NCBI GenBank assembly: GCA_022578605.1
Contig: MU394092.1
Span: 186,001 to 250,000 of the forward strand
Reading direction: 5' to 3'
Length of the DNA: 64,000 nucleotides
From: Camillea tinctor
Lineage: Eukaryota; Ascomycota; Sordariomycetes; Xylariales; Xylariaceae
Shown: piece after piece, positions 63,534 to 64,000 of the stretch
Position numbering within the stretch: the stretch's first letter is position 1
Layout of the letters: each line of letters begins with the position of its first letter
The notes under the pieces: model-generated
What the model was told of the DNA's origin: nothing
Seen by the model: only the letters and a program-made list of their open reading frames with translations
Databases searched by the model: none
Position numbers and translations under genes: made by a program

Positions 63534-64000
63534 ATGGCTGACCGAGGTGGTGCTGGTGCCGCTGGCGCTGCTGGCGATTCTCGAGGTGCTCGTGGTGGTT
63601 TCGGTTCCCGAGGTGGTGATCGTGGCCGTGGCCGTGGACGTGGCAGAGGTCGCCGTGGTGGTGCCAAGGACAGTGAGAAGGAATGGATGCCCGTCACCAA
63701 GCTGGGTCGTCTCGTAAAGGCTGGCAAGATCAAGAGCATGGAGGAGATCTACCTCCACTCTCTCCCCATCAAGGAGTATCAGATTGTTGATTTCTTCCTG
63801 CCCAAGCTGAAGGATGAGGTCATGAAGGTATGGTTTGGCCCGCCGTTAAGCCGTTGGAGGCCATGCGCACGCATGCTAATGTCCCATCCTCACTACAGAT
63901 CAAGCCTGTCCAGAAGCAGACCCGTGCCGGTCAGCGTACCCGATTCAAGGCCATCGTCATCATCGGTGACTCCGAGGGTCACGTTGGCCTCGGTATCAAG
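63534..64000 (+). CDS. RPS2: 40S ribosomal protein S2 (uS5), partial at window end
   Basis: Exon 1 is 63534-63827 (98 codons) and exon 2 starts at 63899 and runs off the window, with a 71-bp GT-AG intron. The N-terminus is the Gly/Arg-rich RGG segment typical of eukaryotic uS5 ([16 protein letters not shown]). It is followed by [33 protein letters not shown] and, after the intron, [15 protein letters not shown] and [12 protein letters not shown], the S5 double-stranded-RNA-binding fold. The protein sits at the mRNA entry/decoding region of the small subunit. About half of the coding region lies beyond base 64000. Confidence 0.96.
   Translation, partial: MADRGGAGAAGAAGDSRGARGGFGSRGGDRGRGRGRGRGRRGGAKDSEKEWMPVTKLGRLVKAGKIKSMEEIYLHSLPIKEYQIVDFFLPKLKDEVMKVWFGPPLSRWRPCARMLMSHPHYRSSLSRSRPVPVSVPDSRPSSSSVTPRVTLASVS

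Noticed and set aside
1..64000. tRNA, rRNA, CRISPR arrays or bacterial-type operons
   Set aside because: I looked for T-arm GTTCGAAYC blocks, rRNA-like conserved cores and spaced direct repeats; no candidate formed a cloverleaf or array. A proper covariance-model scan was not possible here.

Overview
The window looks like nuclear chromosomal DNA of a filamentous ascomycete (Pezizomycotina, most likely a Sordariomycete). The evidence is genes split by short GT-AG introns (mostly 47-200 bp), Kozak-like CACCATG starts, CT-rich leaders, and a gene complement typical of moulds: a GPR1/FUN34/YaaH transporter, a Kre9/Knh1-like secreted protein, IQGAP, a Cln3/Puc1-type cyclin and RPS2. Nothing bacterial, organellar or telomeric was seen. 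The exact species cannot be read from the sequence.

Layout. 1-2909: promoter and a three-exon acetate/ammonium-type transporter gene. 2910-10362: a 7.4-kb AT-rich, gene-free stretch with decayed transposon pieces. These include two LTR-like elements in opposite orientation, one with an exact 5-bp target duplication, and a CAA microsatellite. 10363-18603: a small secreted Kre9-like protein, an AAA+ ATPase (minus) and a glutamate carboxypeptidase II-like M28 peptidase (minus). 21362-35781: an MFS transporter, IMP dehydrogenase (minus) divergent from a 1,728-residue IQGAP scaffold, and a zinc-free medium-chain dehydrogenase. 36347-44462: a divergent pair of unfamiliar genes. One is a 1,772-residue repeat-rich protein (minus) with a PKKRKV nuclear signal and an OTU-like C-terminal cysteine-protease signature. 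The other is a 626-residue protein (plus) with a retropepsin-like DSGAT motif. 44463-60289: almost 16 kb with no convincing gene. 60290-64000: a G1 cyclin and the start of RPS2.

Most genes are independent housekeeping loci and not an operon or biosynthetic cluster. The part most likely to be an undescribed system is the divergent pair at 36-44.5 kb. It has two protease-like proteins, a shared promoter of about 0.6 kb, fast-evolving repeats and a gene-poor neighbour region. Exon structures were joined by hand using splice signals and reading-frame continuity. They agree in phase throughout but have no transcript support.
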